Assembly: GCA_964586425.1 (NCBI GenBank)
Contig: CAZPHI010000078.1
Coordinates: 1 to 7,412 of the forward strand
From: CAZPHI01 sp964586425
GTDB lineage: Bacteria > Bacillota > Clostridia > Lachnospirales > Lachnospiraceae
Length of the DNA stretch: 7,412 nt
Reading direction: 5' to 3'
Translations under genes and position numbers: made by a program
Notes under the pieces: model-generated
What the model was told of the DNA's origin: nothing
Databases searched by the model: none
Seen by the model: only the letters and a program-made list of their open reading frames with translations
Part shown: positions 6,569 to 7,412 of the stretch, one piece after another
How the letters are laid out: every line of letters starts with the position of its first letter
Numbering within the stretch: position 1 is the stretch's first letter

Positions 6569-6984
6569 CGAATTATGATGATATTATTAATTGCCCCCAT
6601 CATGTGTCAAAAAAATATCCTCCAATGAGTGTGATGAATAGAGCAGCGCAATTCGCACCATTTGCAGCATTGACAGGATATGATGCTGCAATAAATGAAG
6701 CAGCACGTATTACTCAGGATAAGATAGAACTAGATGATAATAGTAAAGAGATGCTTGATATGAAGCTTTATATATTGCATGAACACATTAGTGAACATCC
6801 TCAAATTACAATTACTTATTTCAAAAAGGATGAAAAAAAGGCCGGTGGAAGGTATCTTGAGAGTGTTGGCTGTATTAAGAAAATAGACGAATATGAGAAT
6901 TCGATAGTATTGGATAATAAGGAAATATATGCAATTTCTGACATATACAATATTGAAAGTGATTTTTTAAATGGCAGATTTTGA
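6565..6984 (+). CDS. YolD-like family protein
   Basis: A 139-residue cytoplasmic protein of the YolD-like family, the usual partner of UvrX-type Y-family polymerases in Firmicutes. Its biochemical role is not established; a UmuD-like accessory function has been proposed from the gene pairing. The hallmark N-terminal block is present at residues 18-49 (YPPMSVMNRAAQFAPFAALTGYD and following), then a helical segment (INEAARITQDKIELDDNSKEML). The C-terminal beta-rich half contains ITYFKKDEKKAGGRYLESVG and KKIDEYENSIVLDNKEIYAISDIYNIE, which resembles the conserved second half of relatives. No membrane segment or protease motif is seen. It is the last gene of the predicted operon. Confidence 0.88.
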   Translation: MTNYDDIINCPHHVSKKYPPMSVMNRAAQFAPFAALTGYDAAINEAARITQDKIELDDNSKEMLDMKLYILHEHISEHPQITITYFKKDEKKAGGRYLESVGCIKKIDEYENSIVLDNKEIYAISDIYNIESDFLNGRF

Positions 6985-6985
6985 A

Positions 6986-7015
6986 AAAAACTAAAGGTTT
7001 TTGTTGATTTTTTAA
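6986..7015 (+). terminator. Weak AT-rich hairpin and T-run after the YolD-like gene
   Basis: AAAAAC (6986-6991) can pair with GTTTTT (6997-7002) around a TAAAG loop, followed by a T-rich stretch (7005-7013). The stem has only one G-C pair, so this is a poor intrinsic terminator and some read-through into purC is possible. Confidence 0.25.
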
Positions 7016-7032
7016 TGAAAAACAATTATGCT
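7004..7032 (+). promoter_or_regulatory. Possible promoter of purC
   Basis: TTGATT (7004-7009) and TATGCT (7027-7032) are 17 bases apart, each matching 4 of 6 consensus bases. Nothing in 6985-7086 looks like a purine riboswitch. The call rests on spacing and on the change of function from DNA repair to purine synthesis. Confidence 0.3.
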
Positions 7033-7086
7033 ATGTAAGATAATTATAAAACCTAATCATATAATAAAGAGAGGTAAATGATAACA

Positions 7087-7412
7087 ATGGAATTAAAGCC
7101 AATTAAAGAAGGAAAAGTACGTGAGATTTATGACAATGGTGACAGCCTTATTATGGTTGCAACAGACAGAATTAGTTGTTTTGATGTGATTCTTAAGAAT
7201 GTAATTGCTAAAAAAGGAACAGTACTTACACAGATGTCTAAGTTCTGGTTCAATTATACAAAGGATATTCTTCCAAATCATATGATATCAACAGATGTTA
7301 ATGATATGCCAGAATTCTTTAGACAGCCACGTTTTACAGGTAATAGTATGATGTGCCGTAAGCTTGAGATGCTTCCTATCGAATGTATCGTTCGTGGATA
7401 TATTACAGGAAG
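7087..7412 (+). CDS. purC: Phosphoribosylaminoimidazole-succinocarboxamide synthase (SAICAR synthetase), N-terminal part
   Basis: First 108 codons of PurC, cut by the window end. The enzyme joins aspartate to CAIR using ATP to give SAICAR, a late step of de novo IMP synthesis in the cytoplasm. The visible part has the N-terminal ATP-binding strand-loop KEGKVREIYD, the ATDRISCFDVIL block, QMSKFWF, LPNHMIS, and the conserved CIVRGYITG that leads into the SGW/SGS substrate loop just past the end. The ATG at 7087 gives the usual N-terminus (MELKPIKEGK). An in-frame ATG at 7078 would add three residues but is only 3 bases from the GAGAGG ribosome site (7069-7074), which is too close; 7087 is 12 bases away, which is rather far. 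The upstream genes are unrelated to purine synthesis, so purC probably starts its own transcript. Confidence 0.93.
   Translation, partial: MELKPIKEGKVREIYDNGDSLIMVATDRISCFDVILKNVIAKKGTVLTQMSKFWFNYTKDILPNHMISTDVNDMPEFFRQPRFTGNSMMCRKLEMLPIECIVRGYITG

Noticed and set aside
7060..7065. Perfect TATAAT just before purC as its -10
   Set aside because: Transcription would start at about 7072, inside the ribosome site, and there is no -35 at the right distance.
6985..7086. Purine riboswitch before purC
   Set aside because: The spacer is too short and AT-rich to form the three-way junction, and the conserved core bases are absent.
1..7412. tRNA, rRNA, CRISPR array or transposase
   Set aside because: No cloverleaf, rRNA core sequence, regular repeat-spacer array or transposase reading frame is visible on either strand.

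Overview
The window is AT-rich and every gene supported here lies on the + strand. The protein families point to a Gram-positive Clostridia genome, most likely a gut or rumen Lachnospiraceae. These are a GH25 lysozyme lipoprotein with a DPE active site, a 7TM hybrid histidine kinase, an XRE-HTH/AlaA-type aminotransferase fusion, a UvrX-type Y-family polymerase with a YolD-like partner, and the bacterial SAICAR synthetase. The genus cannot be fixed from the sequence. A run of exactly 100 N (2691-2790) shows that this is a scaffolded draft or metagenome assembly.

Block 1 (about 68-3385) looks like one envelope-related operon. A candidate extended -10 promoter with a neighbouring dyad precedes a small three-helix membrane protein (TTG start). 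It overlaps by 11 bases a secreted GH25 cell-wall hydrolase lipoprotein, and the kinase gene starts 7 bases after that. The kinase carries an in-frame TAG 13 codons after its end of the H-box region and is then interrupted by the assembly gap. After the gap it resumes in another frame, with the G2 box of the ATPase domain and a complete receiver domain.

Block 2 (3386-6984) begins with a 135-base intergenic region rich in signals: four AAAATGAACTT-like direct repeats about 20 bases apart, a good -35/-10 pair, and a dyad between the -10 and the ribosome site. It drives a 496-residue fusion of an XRE-type DNA-binding domain to a full-length AlaA-like aminotransferase. An internal ribosome site and ATG sit exactly at the enzyme's natural start. 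A Y-family polymerase with a QVDLF clamp-binding motif follows 30 bases later, and its stop overlaps the start of a YolD-like gene (ATGA). The likely picture is a translesion polymerase module co-transcribed with, and perhaps controlled by, a metabolite-binding regulator.

Block 3 (6985-7412) is a short AT-rich spacer followed by the first 108 codons of purC, which runs off the window. The most interesting part is the HTH-aminotransferase gene: its probable dual products, its possible autoregulatory operator, and its link to an error-prone polymerase.
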